Shown piece after piece: positions 23,411 to 34,970 of a DNA stretch of 64,000 nt. The stretch comes from Rhyacophila brunnea (taxonomy: Eukaryota; Arthropoda; Insecta; Trichoptera; Rhyacophilidae): the NCBI GenBank assembly GCA_022495005.1, contig JAGYXB010000796.1, positions 353,257 to 417,256 on the forward strand, in the 5' to 3' direction. The position numbers were made by a program, and so were the translations under genes. How positions within the stretch are numbered: the stretch's first letter is position 1; each line of letters opens with the position of its first letter. A model generated the notes under the pieces. The model ran no database searches. It was not told the DNA's origin and saw only the letters and a list, made by a program, of their open reading frames with translations.

Positions 23411-24146
23411 GGAATGTTTATGAATTTTCACACAAACGGTGAAATAATAAAATTAATTTAATAACAATATTAAAATATATCGAAACTGTAACGATGAAAA
23501 ATAATTATGTTAATTATATTATTTTTGTTGCCGAGAAAAAAAATCAATGCAAAAAAACGTTTATTTTTATTTCGATTTTTTATGAATTATTTTGATTCAT
23601 ATTTGTTAATAAAGAAAATATTATCGACCTGTATATTCGAAAATTAATATATCCATTATTTAATTTAATATTTTTTGTTCTATCCATTACAGAAAAATAA
23701 ATAAAATTTACTATTTTTAATTTTAGAACATAAAAATATTTACTTGATAGATAATATTATTCAAAAAAAAAAATATAGTGATCAACATAACTCCGCGATA
23801 CTCTAGTGCAAGTCTAACTTCTTTATTCATTTCAGAGTGATAACACCATCTTTAGGTAGGTACCTATAATTAGTTGGATTGCAATAACTTGCGATGTTAT
23901 TTTTATCTCCGTAAAATAATGAAATTAAAACACCAATTTTCATAAGCTTACTATTTTCTATGGTAATGACGACGTTACCTACACAAATCAGCTTCACCGT
24001 TGAACGGAATGAGATGGGTGAATGGCTAACCATTCCTCTTAAAAACTGTTATACCTATATCTATTATAAACATATGCGATGGGGTGGAAATGGTAATTTC
24101 CATTCTTATATAGATACCTACCCATATATTTATATATGGCACCCAC

Positions 24147-24290
24147 CATGGCCTAGTTAGTATAGCATCTGTCTCTGGTAAGACACAGGTTCGATCCCGC
24201 GGCTGGCCTTGATCAAGTGCAAGGATCTAGTAGATAAGGCGAATGGCTAACAACCATTTCTCGTAATATTAACTTCAATATTTCGTACAG
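24147..24290 (+). mobile_element. tRNA-headed SINE fragment
   Basis: An A-box-like TGGCCTAGTTAGTATAGC and a B-box GGTTCGATCCCG are about 30 bp apart, but no acceptor stem pairs, so this is not a tRNA gene. The body ends with GGCTAACAACCATTTCTCGTA, shared in part with the SINEs at 31636 and 53707. Similar GGCGAATGGCT/CCATTCCTCG pieces recur at 24011 and 24688. Confidence 0.55.
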
Positions 24291-26335
24291 TGTCTGTTAA
24301 ATACTACCTCACTTTTTCAAATAGGTACATACATACATACATAATAGGGACGTCATCTAACATAAGAAAGAAAACATCATCAGATATAGAATATAGATGC
24401 TTATTGCTTGGTATCTATATCGATACTTGCAAGTGTCGATAGTATCAAGGACCAATGTATTAAAACTTTTAAATATTTTCTTGAAAAACAACAAAAGAAA
24501 ATTTTATTTTGAGACCCGTTTTCAAATATCGGGTGAAATTGGTGGTAAATTTAAAATAGACGTCGTTCGTTCACATCTCCGAAAACATATTCCGAGAGAA
24601 ATAAAACGAAAAATAATTGACTGCTAATAACTTAAATATGTATGAACAAGGTAAAACATTTAATACAGCAAGGTTCCAATGAATTCGGCGAATGGCTGAT
24701 AACCATTCCTCGTATAATCTATATAATGTGGCAATATGTGGTCCGCGTACTATACGATATAAAAAATGTATATTACATAAAATGCATAGCACATCCAAAA
24801 TACTATAATTTTGAATATTTTGTAATTAAATATTATTATATTTTCGACAAAATTATTGCCCACTCACCAATGGTAAATACCTACACACTGTCAACAAATG
24901 CAGTTAATTATACATATTATCTTGTATAATAAAATTAATACAATAAAGTAGGTAAAAAGCTTATTACCTACTTATTAATTGACTGCTGATAACTTAAAGC
25001 ACGTCCAAAATACTGTAATTTTGAATATCGGAAAAAAGTTCTTTTTCTACATTTAAAAATACCTACACCAAAAAAGTACAGAATTTCAGAATACATATTA
25101 TATTGTACTCGTACCTACCATAATTTCGTGCGAGTAGGTACATACTATAATTAAGTTATTCATTTTGTTTATACTATTAAAATATGAAGTCATATTATTA
25201 TACTGCTCTACTGTATTTTTTTAATTATGCAGAACATAAATTAAATAAGTACCTACTTAAATATTATTCTCCGCAGTCTACATAATTATTTTTACCGATA
25301 AATAATAATGCCAAAAATTGTTTCAGCGACGTCGTGTCATAAACGTAATAATTTATTATGGCATGTAGATGTTTTCTTCAAATCACATAGGTATTTACGC
25401 GAAATCAGTGCTTCGAAACCTTTTATTATTTTATACATCATGGAAATTCTGAATAAAAATAATATGTAATAAACTTTTACCCGATTTTTTAATACATGGA
25501 TGTTTATTATAATATTATCATTAACATTTAGGTACTAAACATTTCAAAGTTTTCGATTACTATTTTTTTAGTAGTTCACCATTTTTTCTCATGTTAATCT
25601 TTTATGTTGAAAATTCACTGTTTTTGTAAAATACGGGATTTTTACATATGAAATGAAAGAAAATCCGGCTTCTATGTGGGGAATTATATAAATCACTGTT
25701 GATCTTGTGACTGTCGGGCTACGTATTATTTATGTTTAATTGCATAATATTTTCGATATTTAACTTCGCGTGTATAATAAAATGAACAGTTATAATTACA
25801 ATTTTAAATTTACACTTGTTTACGTAGGCGTGTGTAGCCGAGATCTTTCAATATACCTACATAATGTCAATTATTATATGAATACAAATTCACCCACAAT
25901 AAAAACGTTGTGGAATCGCCATCAAGTATTATGCCAAGTCCCAAATCAAGATAAGTCTCCTCGTAAATAAATAAACATTGTTTTAAAGTTGCATATCAAT
26001 TGTATGCAAATATGTGTATAAAAACAATTCATACTAAGTATTTTAAACAAATGTGCACGTTTTTTTGTATTTCTCACGGATGGAAAACGTATGAAAACGC
26101 ACAAACAAGAAAGTGTGGACGTGTTTACAAATATTTTGTTTCACTTAAAGTAACGCCGTGTGGTCTCGACGAATGTTGTTTTGATTCAATCTCGCAAATT
26201 TATATGATATGGACTGCCCAGACTACATTTAAATTGATGACAATGTTTGCAGTTCAGGACGTGCGTAGAGTTTCAAATGTTTGTAACGTGCATTTGTTAA
26301 GTGATATAAGTTTACAAACAATTATATAAGGGGTA
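24291..26335. other. AT-rich interior of the 4.6-kb element
   Basis: No gene, RNA or array recognised. Short ORFs here have no family features. Confidence 0.3.
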
Positions 26336-26505
26336 CGAAACGGCCACAGGGTCGCCCTAAAAGCCGCTGGATTGACGAACTGGTAAAGTTCGGCGGAAAT
26401 ACATGGCAGCGAACGACACAGGACCGAGAGAGTTGGAGAAAGCTTGGGGAGGCCTTCATCCAGCAGTGGATTGACCCCGGCTGATGATGATGATATAATT
26501 TTTTT
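26336..26505 (+). mobile_element. RTE LINE 3' tail
   Basis: Encodes the usual ORF2 end (GRPKSRWIDELVKFGGN, then TWQRTTQDRESWRKLGEAF), a TGA, and a TGATGATGATGAT tail. Same family type as the LINE at 18474-20430, opposite strand. A short 5'-truncated insertion. Confidence 0.8.
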
Positions 26506-27540
26506 GCGAACAGATTATCTTATTATGTAGTGGGTATTCTACAAAAAGATCATACAATAATATCTTCTGGTTATAATCCAAACAACTCTGTGCAGGTCCT
26601 CAATTTCATTAAATATATACATTTAAAAAGGTGAAGTGCCACTGGCTCCAACGGCTGGTAATAGACGCCAGTCGGTAAAACGGATAATAAAATTTGTCTA
26701 GACATCGCATGACAAGGCCTGAAAGACAAAAATGTGCTCTATTGATATTGCAATAAGAGTCACTTTGGCGGCTATCGCGTTTTGGCGACAAGTATGTACA
26801 AGCAAATGTTCTGCGACATTGCGTCGTAGTGTGTCCGCATTTTGTACAAGAAACATGTTTCGCGGCTTCGTTCCCGAAACATCGACGTAGATGTTGTGCG
26901 TCATGTTGCACGATTTGTCCCCTAGTGAATTCAAGGCTTAAAGCAAACATAAGAATCCTCAACCCGGTTGCTCTTATTTAAAATGCACTAGGTACAGTAA
27001 ATCAATTATCTACACAATATTATATAAACAAACAATATAGTTAATGTGACTTGCAATCGGCAAGGAGGTACTAGTCTGCTGCTAAAAATATGTAGGTCGT
27101 CATTGAATATGTTTACCTAAGATTACGATTCTTTGATAAACATATATGGGGACTGGTGTTTTATTATAAATCCCTAAAAAGTCTAGTGAATACATGCAGC
27201 CAGATTCCGTCGAAGTGCTATCTTTAGATCTTACGCATACCTTAGAAATCTGAAGCTGATATGTCGTATTGGGGACATAAGCAATCGTCTGAAATTATAT
27301 ATTCAATACTCAAGAGCCATGCATTATTTACTTGAAATAAACATACTGTTATAAATTATCAACACACCCTTTCTCTCTTTAAATTCTATCCTGCCTGTAT
27401 TTCAAAATTCCTACATACTGTCTCTAAGGTATATGATTATACCTATGTTGTTTGTCTTCTTGTTAATGCAATATACTCCACATTCTTTTAAGTGATTCCT
27501 GCAACTACCTACTGCAATTACATATTCAGCTAGTCTCGGA

Positions 27541-28146
27541 TTGCCAGAGAGGATCTTAGAAGTACAGGAGCCATACAATGAAATACAGATTGATTATCAA
27601 GACATTAAAAAAGAATTACGCGTATATGAAACGATTATTAATAAAGTCAGTTGCACTGCTAAACGTAATCATATACAACCTAACGTCAATGCAAAACACG
27701 ATGGAATCGACATTGCCGAAACCATAACTAAATACAGAGAGACCTTCTTGAATAGACTGACGGAAGCGCCTCATAAAAAACCTACACTATTTGCCAACAA
27801 AATTCAAAATTTTAAGCACAAGCGCAAGGAAGCTAGGCTCTGTCATAAGATGATGCCCCCGGACTCTCCAAATCCTGATGATCCACCCCCTCCTCACTCA
27901 ATTACAGGTACCTCTTCCACAGCGGATGCGGCCGGCAGTACTCTGACCCCGCCGGATCCCTTCCAGGGTCTAGTGGTAGAGGTAAAAGAATGTTTGGAAG
28001 CCCTAAGAATTAAACTAGGTAGCTTTAGAATGTACATCAGAATGAGACTCGGGCTCAAAGCCCAGGTGAGAGCTAAACTTGTGGAAAACGGAAAACGGGG
28101 TATACCCCCTAGGGACTGGGCGAACATCTTTAATGTTATAAAATGA
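27541..28146 (+). CDS. Chimeric ORF: zinc-finger linker fused to a Pro-rich protein
   Basis: An open frame of about 200 codons. The first about 50 codons match the linker exon of zinc-finger gene A (PERILEVQEPY). Homology stops near 27690 and the frame continues into unrelated sequence with a basic helix (FKHKRKEAR), a Pro/Asp-rich stretch (PPDSPNPDDPPPP) and a C-terminal DWANIFNVIK. I do not recognise the second half; gag-like or other retroelement coding is possible. The following 450 bases include a G-tract near 28430 and a GC-rich stem-like block, which could be a retroelement 3' region. Whether it is expressed is unknown. Confidence 0.4.
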   Translation: MPERILEVQEPYNEIQIDYQDIKKELRVYETIINKVSCTAKRNHIQPNVNAKHDGIDIAETITKYRETFLNRLTEAPHKKPTLFANKIQNFKHKRKEARLCHKMMPPDSPNPDDPPPPHSITGTSSTADAAGSTLTPPDPFQGLVVEVKECLEALRIKLGSFRMYIRMRLGLKAQVRAKLVENGKRGIPPRDWANIFNVIK

Positions 28147-28860
28147 TCCACAAAAGATCATAATTTCAAGCCGAACATCCCGCTAAAGGATGAACTTTTT
28201 GTTTGTTGGACCCATAAGGACAATATTCGGAAGAGGGTTTTTCTTAATTGTTTTCCCTCGAAAGACTTGTTTGAAAAGCGAAGGTAAATGTAAATTCAAC
28301 AGCTCAATACTTAGCCAGATTACATGCGGGAAAGGGCATTAATGTACTTACAAGACCCAACCCTATAAATAATAGTCAGGAAACCGAGGTCTGCCTCTCA
28401 GACCTCACAAGGTGTCAGTTAAAAGAAAGGGTAGGGGGGGGGGAAATATTCGGGACTTGATATCCGGCAGGCGAAGGCTGGACAGTCTGTCCGCCGGAGC
28501 TCCCGCGATGATTGTCAATCTCTTTAAAATGCCGTTTCGTTAATTAAACATTTAATTAATAAATTCCCGATGTCAATTATGTTAAAATAACTCTTAATAA
28601 ATTGAAAAACTTTATAACGTCATTGTTTAGAGTTCATTACTGTCGCGGTAGTTGGCATGCGGCGCGCCCTCCACTTTTGCGTTCCCGTGTTGGGCTAAGG
28701 CTTCCCAATGAAGCCGTTCCCTAACATGATATTTGGTGTCAATAGCAGTATGGTAAATCCGTGCTATAACACCTTGTTTATTTGTACAGGGCGGTTGTTA
28801 GTAATTTTGAAGAATCACAAATACCCATGCAAATAACATAAATATATTGTCCTCACCGGG
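28147..28860. other. Probable 3' region of the unidentified insertion
   Basis: Contains a G-rich tract (about 28431-28442) followed by GGCAGGCGAAGGCTGG, and then AT-rich sequence. No ORF with family features. Confidence 0.3.
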
Positions 28861-29125
28861 AATGGACCGGAGCGCACAGGTGTTCCGTTCCGGTTCATAA
28901 GATCCCCAAAATTATCGCTCCGTGTCGTGGAAAAAATAATTTGACCGCCTGAGCTAAATATGCCATATAACAAAAACTAACAATTATTTTTATAAGATAC
29001 ACATAAAATTAGTATTTTAATATTTTCGTAAAATTATCGAGCGTTCCGGTACGTAAAAAAATCCATTTCAAGTGCTGAACCCAGAGCTCCCGGATGAAAG
29101 TCCAACGCCTTACGCACTGCACCAC
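28860..29125 (-). mobile_element. tRNA-headed SINE-like element
   Basis: On the minus strand the head reads TGGTGCAGTGCGTAAGGCG, then TTGGACTTTCATCC and GGGTTCAGC, which looks like A- and B-boxes of a tRNA-derived promoter. The body extends to about 28860. No acceptor stem, so not a functional tRNA. Confidence 0.5.
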
Positions 29126-30640
29126 GAGTCACCTCATTATGCTGGTTGTGAGTATCATAAAATTATTGTTTTATTTTAAAGAATGAAATTAAGAAGGTGG
29201 TGCCAAGTAAAAAAGACACTTTACAAATAAAACACACAAAAGTACACAGCTCAAACAGTGACAGCTAAATTTTAATGTCAAAAAATATCCTTGACATAGG
29301 TAATAACATATTGCCTCAATTAGAAAGAATAACGTAAAACCCCCTAACTTCAACTAGAAACTCATGTTTTTACTATAGCAATACTTTAAGCCACTAAGGC
29401 GATTTTAAAGATAATATTCGTCCTGGCAATACACAATTTTCAAACCGCCATTGGCGCCATTATCGTCGCCGTGTAGTAACGTTTTTTCAAGTCCGGTGTG
29501 AAGAGTTTCTTTCGGAATACCTCTGAACTTTTGCTGATTTCTACGGATTTTTTAGAGGTAAGTTCTTCATATTTTTACTATAATATAGTGATGAAGTCTG
29601 CTTGCCAAATGTAATGTGCGATTTCCTATATTTATAATAAAACATCAATTATTTGAGTATGGAATGACAGGCTATGTTTTGTGAACTACTTGTTCCTATA
29701 CTTCTAGGGTATCCATGGAAATAAGCCGAACCGAATCGTTTATTACGGTCTCACCTTACGCCGGAACCATTTATTGCCGTAATAAAACTTGTCGAGTGTT
29801 CACCCACTTGTCTGCGGATTTGTATATACGGGTGCCGCCGTGTTCCATTATGCTCCATTCAAATAACGGTGTCTGTACATGCGCGTCTATTTGAAACAAG
29901 TATTCCTTATATTAAAACAGAAAAATATTTTTTCTCTATGGTCAGTTTTTGATGTCTATGGGCACTTAACTGTCAAATAAATGATATTTTTTTACATTTT
30001 GTCGCTAGATATACCTAGTGGTCAATATATTTTGAACTCGCTATTACATTTACTTTCATATTATTTCTTTTATTTTTCGATTAATACTACATTATGGCCG
30101 GATAATCCGAATGCCGAATAAACGTTATTGAATAAATATAATCATTACAATATAAACAAATAAAAGTAAATGGTTATCGTGATAGTATACCTACCTACCA
30201 TATAATCATTATTCATAAATCGATTCCAGCATAATCATGGGAATTGAGTTGTTCAAAATATTATATTACTTATATTTATTTGATTTTCATGAATCTGCGT
30301 TTGATGTGTATTTACCAACGAGACTCTTAAATTTGAAAGCGTCGCCGCTTTTACGAAATTTGGGGCATTGTAGATTAGTTTTATATACGAAAGCAAAGTT
30401 AAGTACGTATAAATAAAGCATTCATGATTGAATAAAATGAAGCACCAATTATAGGTTCAATTGTAAAATAGATAATACCATTAGACAATAATCAAAATAA
30501 TTCACTGAATCAAAATGAAATACGGAAGAAAACAAGTACCTATGACAATTATCAACAAACGCGGGCTATCAGTTGCGATCTGTCAAAAATGACTCTGCCG
30601 AATTTAGCAATCGGTTCGCTAAACTTATGGTAGAGGGGCA
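29126..30640. other. Spacer, no gene recognised
   Basis: AT-rich. A GC-richer patch at 29450-29565 ends in TTTAGAG/GTAAGT, which could be a non-coding first exon, but no downstream coding exon ties to it. Confidence 0.25.
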
Positions 30641-30914
30641 TTATGCCGGCGCTCCATTGGCACGCAAGTCAGACGATTTACAGTCTTCGGACTTTTTTTT
30701 CGCGTGGAGCACCCCAGGTCTGCGGACTTTTTAATCCGCAGACCAGGCTCGTTGGATTTCAAACATGTTTGATATTTTACTCGCCGAGCCGCTGAAATTC
30801 GTACGTTCACCACGCTTTACCGTCACATTATTTATATCTATGCCGACGGACGACAGCGCCATCATTATTTTACTGTCATTCAAAGTGTTCGGACATCTCA
30901 CATCGATAACAACA

Positions 30915-33469
30915 ATGGTAGATCTACGAGTGCATTCGAAAAGTTTCTTGGAAGATTTTATTAGTTGTTTTAAAGACAACCCATCGTTGTGGAAGACGAC
31001 CAGCCCACTATACAAGAATCGTGATGCCAAGTCCTTGGCGTATGCGGAACTTTTGGAGATTTTAATCAAGGTGGAGCCGCAGGCAAGGGTCGACGATGTT
31101 AAAAAGAAAATACAGACATTGAGGTCGGGTTACAGAAAGGAGAGAAATAAAGTAAGGACATCATATCGAAGCGGAGCCGGCACAGACGCAGTTTATCTAC
31201 CCAAACTGTGGTACTATAAAAATTTGGAGTTCTTGAACGACCAAATGGAAGGTACGTAGGAATGCTTTAAAGCTATTTATTATACATGTGCAGATTATGA
31301 AATTGTCGTACCTAGCTCTGAAAGTGACATCGCATTAGATTAGCTACTATTAAGCAATTAAAACATACAGCTATGAATCATTTCTAGTCACAATAAAATT
31401 TCTTATTCTTTGCCGAGGTAGGTAATAAATAATAATAATATATAGGTACGAGGGAATGCTTTAAAGCTATTTATTATACACGTGCAGATTATGACATTGT
31501 CGTATCTCTGAAAGTGACATCGCATTAGATTAGCTACTATTAAGCAATTAAAACATACAGCTATGAATCATTTCTAGTCACAATAAAATTATTTATTCTT
31601 TGCTGAGGTAGGTAAGAAAGAATAATATATAGGTACGATCATGGCGGTGGAAGCGCGGCTTATTGAGTCGTGGTCGGGTCCCAGGTTCAAATCCTGGGTC
31701 TGACAAGTACACATTGAATTTCCATTTGTGTATGAGTCAGAGTATGGACCTAATATGTTGAGCAAGTGGCTGACATCCATTTCTCGTAAAAACAAAATCT
31801 GTCAATACAAACCTCCACTCCATGGAGGTCCATATTATGATCGGACATGGTCGAAAGAAGAAGAAAAGAAATGATCATAAATCAAAAATCGCTCGAGTTA
31901 GGTTCCTTCAGAGACAATCAATAAATCGTCAATCATCAATCAAAATTAATGGTACAGTTTGGTTATGAGGAATACAGCGGAAAACACATTTTGAAAATAC
32001 CCGATATACTGGATTACACCAATTATACCAATATAAATAATCATATCAATATTAACCGTATGAAGGAATGGGTACTTAGGAGAGATAATAAAAAACAAGT
32101 TTGAGTATTATGTTGTATTTTAACAATTTACATTTTGTTTTACAGAATCGAGCTCAATATCCAGCATGGCGGACGATTTGGAAAATATGTCTCCTGATGA
32201 GAGTTACTCCAACTCGTTAAACAACGAAGATTGTATTGAGGTAAAACATTTTAACTAAATTGTTACATTGGTTTAATTTATCTACTGCTTATCATACTTT
32301 CTTGCCATGTGACAGCCCCGGTAGTATTAAAATATTTTTCGAAATCTCCTCGCGCTTCTTAGCATTGGCAGTCGAGTTCCGATTAGTCGTTGCTTCCAAA
32401 GGCGCTAAGGTGTCCTGTGACCTCAGTCCGAGCTCTATTAAACCTGTCTCAGGATTTTCCCTATCAAGGTCATGAGAAGGAGTATAAGTATGTGTTGATT
32501 TGCGACGAATAAAGTTGTGCAGCACACAGCAAGCTAATACAACTGTATTGATATTTTCAATTTTCATGTTTATTGGAGCTTGAAAAATGCGGAATCTAGC
32601 AGCTAAAATGCCAAAAACATTTTCTATAATTCGCCTGGCTCTGCATGTCCGATAATTATATATTCTTTTACTGTGATTTAATTGCCCTTGTGAATACGGC
32701 TTTATGAAATCGTTACGTAATGCAAAGGCTTCATCGCCAATATAAACAAATGGCAGTGCATCAGAATTAGCAGTAGGTTTTTTTGGTGCAGGTATTTTTA
32801 ATCTGCCTTCGTCTAAACGTTTGAAAAATCAGATTTTCTCAGTACGCCTCCATCAGAAATACGTCCATTTGTTCCAACATCAACATTAATAAATTCATAA
32901 TTAGCATTTGCAATCGCCATCAAAACAATGCTGTGGAAATGTTTGTAATTATAAAAGTGGGAGCCGGCGCCTGCAGGTGGCACGATTGCAATGTGTTTCC
33001 CATCAACTGCGCCCAGGCAATTTGAAAATTGCCATTTACTATTAAATTCTTCTGCAATCGTCTCCATTTCTTCGTGCGTATCAGGGAACTGCAACAAAAA
33101 TAATCAACATTTTATTTACAGATAGAATATTCGCCTTCAACATCCACGTTGTCGACTACTCCAAGGTCGAATCTCAATAGAGCACCAGAACCCCCACCGT
33201 TCAAACGAAAAAAATCGAATGATAGCGCCAACAAAGTGTTAGAATTAATCACCGACAAACTAAGCAAGACTGAAGATGAATTTGATGTTTTTGGCAAAAT
33301 GATGGCCATGAAACTACGATCGATGTCACAGGGACAAAGATTGCTGGCTGAGAAGCTGATGCATGAAGTTGCCTTTATGGGACAAAGTGACAAAATAATG
33401 CCAGCAACTACTGTTCATACTCAACCAGTTTATCGTATATTAAGCAAAAATGTACAAAAGCCGGTATAA
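30915..33469 (+). CDS. MADF-BESS protein, Harbinger partner gene
   Basis: DNA-binding partner expected to recruit the transposase to element ends in the nucleus. Exons 30915-31251, 32146-32240 and 33122-33469; frame is kept through both junctions, giving 259 residues. The MADF domain fills exon 1 (residues about 8-110): FLEDFISCFKDNPSLW, then YAELLEIL, VKKKIQTLRSGYRKE and LPKLWYYKNLEFL. Exon 2 is acidic/Ser-rich. Exon 3 has a basic patch (FKRKKSND) and a BESS-like helix (DEFDVFGKMMAMKLRSMS, then AEKL). An upstream in-frame ATG at 30765 exists, but 30915 places the start next to the MADF domain. Its exons interleave with the HARBI1 exons of the opposite strand. Confidence 0.88.
31259..31647. 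repeat. 194-bp direct tandem duplication in the MADF intron
   Basis: AATGCTTTAAAGCTATTTAT begins at 31261 and again at 31455. The two copies remain highly similar to their ends, with small differences only. The SINE starts right after copy two. Confidence 0.85.
31636..31873 (+). mobile_element. tRNA-headed SINE in the MADF intron
   Basis: The head has GGCGGTGGAAGCGCGG and a B-box CAGGTTCAAATCCTGGG. The body contains CCATTTCTCGTAAA and the tail GATCGGACATGGTCGAAAGA. GATCAT flanks both ends (about 31636 and 31872), a likely target duplication. The same family occurs inverted at 53707-53940. Confidence 0.78.
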
Positions 33470-34404
33470 TAAATTAATGTTTTTTGTATGAATAAATATC
33501 TTGTAAAATATTTGTTTTTTTGTTTGTTTTTATGCCTATAAACCTTAGCTTAAGCGATACAACAAATGGTAAATATTTGAGCTATGTTAGCAAACCTATA
33601 TTATTATGTGGCCTCATTTAGAAATCAAATTCCATGCTTGCTTTTCGAAGAATATGACTAGTATTACAATACATTCAACAGGAATAATTAAGCAGCTTGC
33701 TTACAGCCTATATGGAAAGTCCTGGCTAGGTACAGCATTCTAATGGTCTATTGAATATTTAGCATGTCAACGATGGCCTTATTTGTGACTATATATACCT
33801 ATCTCAAATGCATCTTGTCTGCCATTCTTATGATGTTGCCGTCTATGATTTATATAGGTAAAACAATCCACTAAACGTTCACTTTATAAGACCAACCAAT
33901 GTCTACTTGTTAATGATATATTTGTAAATTTGCCCAACTTTATTAGATGACGTATAATATAATACACACCCTGAAATATTCTCCTTTCAAAACGTCAATG
34001 ATGACTTGGCAAGTTTCGGGAATTATCTTGCCCAGAGTTTGTCTTCCAATCGCAGTTCTATAATGCAAGTCAGTGAATGTTCCGCCGGCAGCCAAAAATC
34101 GCAGGGTTGCACATAATCTATCATGAGGAGAAATAGCTTTCCTCATCATAGTATTTTTTTTTTTAATAAATGGGGAGACCAAATTATACAGTTCTGTGTA
34201 TACATCCTCCGACATTCGCAAATAATTGCGAAAATCGCTCGGTTGCAAACGCAATTCTCGTATTAAATTTGTGTGGGATAATGTCGTTCGTTTCCTTATC
34301 CAATGTTTCACCCAGTATTTGTGTACCCTTTGCTTCGTTATTACATTATCGGCCACCCAATAACCCAAAAAACATAAAACGTCGGTATCATTTAACGCCA
34401 TCAC
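32292..34404 (-). CDS. HARBI1-like transposase, third family, one frameshift
   Basis: PIF/Harbinger DDE nuclease. Exons 34404-33970 (145 codons) and 33088-32292, phase 0. Exon 1 holds the N-terminal helical region (LRMSEDVYTELYNLV, then DRLCATLRFLAAGG). Exon 2 has Asp in GAVDGKHI, Asp in YIGDEAF and Glu in RIIENVFGIL, so the full triad is encoded. A single T is missing from a run near 32821 (five T where six keep the frame), so the frame breaks there and resumes in the next frame. Without that base the protein would be about 410 residues, usual for HARBI1. It lies 172 bp inside the right terminus. Confidence 0.88.
33470..33969. other. HARBI1 intron segment beyond MADF exon 3
   Basis: AT-rich, no features beyond an AATAAA-like TGAATAAATA at about 33489, which may serve MADF polyadenylation. 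Confidence 0.35.
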
Positions 34405-34970
34405 GATTTAACTGTCAGATATACGTATATTATCTATGCTGTCAAAGTCGACTGTTTTACTCGTCAAATTAATTATATACTCGTTTCGTTGAACGTCTGT
34501 TGGCCAGTAGTAGAACGTAGAAAAATCTAAAGACTTATTGTCGTCGGACTTTTGGCTCGCCAATGGAGCGCTGGCATTAGGTGTTCGGGTTCGACGAGAT
34601 GCTTATGTACAAAATTTCCATAAACGGAATTATACGTTTTGCACGCCATCTGGCGTAAAATCGCATTCGAAAATATTGCATGAACAGGGTATTCGTCTGA
34701 CGTTAGGGTTATCACAAAAAAATGCTTTTCTCGAAATATTTATCGTATTGATGATTCCTGCATTTTATAATATATTTTTCTCAATTGTTTTAGGTATTTG
34801 TCGCAAAATGGAAAACAAAAAACAAATCAAAAAACCCCTTTTCAAAAAGAAGAGGAATTATACCACCCAACACAGCAAGGAAATGTTGGAAAATGCTTTA
34901 GAAAATATCAGAGAGAAAAAAATACTTCGTATGAAGCGGAAAAACAATTCGGTATACCCAGGAGGACATT

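Larger units (their letters stand above)
22356..26938. mobile_element. 4.6-kb TIR element interrupting zinc-finger B
   Basis: Termini AGCCTTGAATTCACTAGGGG and its complement give about 25 bp of TIR. TAA flanks both sides (22353-22355 and 26939-26941). A related terminal sequence (CTCACTAGGGGACAAAATG) recurs internally at 23185. The 3-bp TAA duplication suggests PIF/Harbinger-type mobilisation. No transposase recognised. It contains a P-like element, a SINE and a LINE tail. Much of 23400-26330 is AT-rich with nothing identifiable. Confidence 0.75.
20895..27690 (+). pseudogene. C2H2 zinc-finger paralogue B, 5' exons only
   Basis: Exon order parallels gene A (50517-60049). Exon 1 starts at 20895 with MDVKREADDFQPDAD but hits a stop (21009-21011) before the GTTAG donor position. 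Exon 2 is 21283-21435 (51 codons, phase 0, ending YYSECNPEHQ). A third exon begins at 22311 and is broken by the element at 22356-26938; its other half resumes at 26942 (NPQPGCS-type motif). A later exon from about 27539 matches gene A's linker (LPERILEVQEPYNEIQID). No zinc fingers remain; unrelated sequence replaces them after about 27690. A degraded duplicate. The order and phases of shared exons make the paralogy clear. Confidence 0.78.
30644..34576. mobile_element. Near-complete PIF/Harbinger element, 3.93 kb
   Basis: Termini TGCCGGCGCTCCATTGGC and GCCAATGGAGCGCTGGCA are inverted repeats with one difference. TTA target duplications lie at 30641-30643 and 34577-34579. It carries a MADF-BESS gene (+) and a HARBI1 gene (-), the two-gene content expected of an autonomous Harbinger. 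The only visible coding lesion is one missing T in the nuclease. A SINE and a 194-bp tandem duplication lie in the MADF intron. Confidence 0.93.

Noticed and set aside
24147..24225. Candidate tRNA gene
   Set aside because: A- and B-box-like motifs are present but no acceptor stem can pair; a SINE head explains it.
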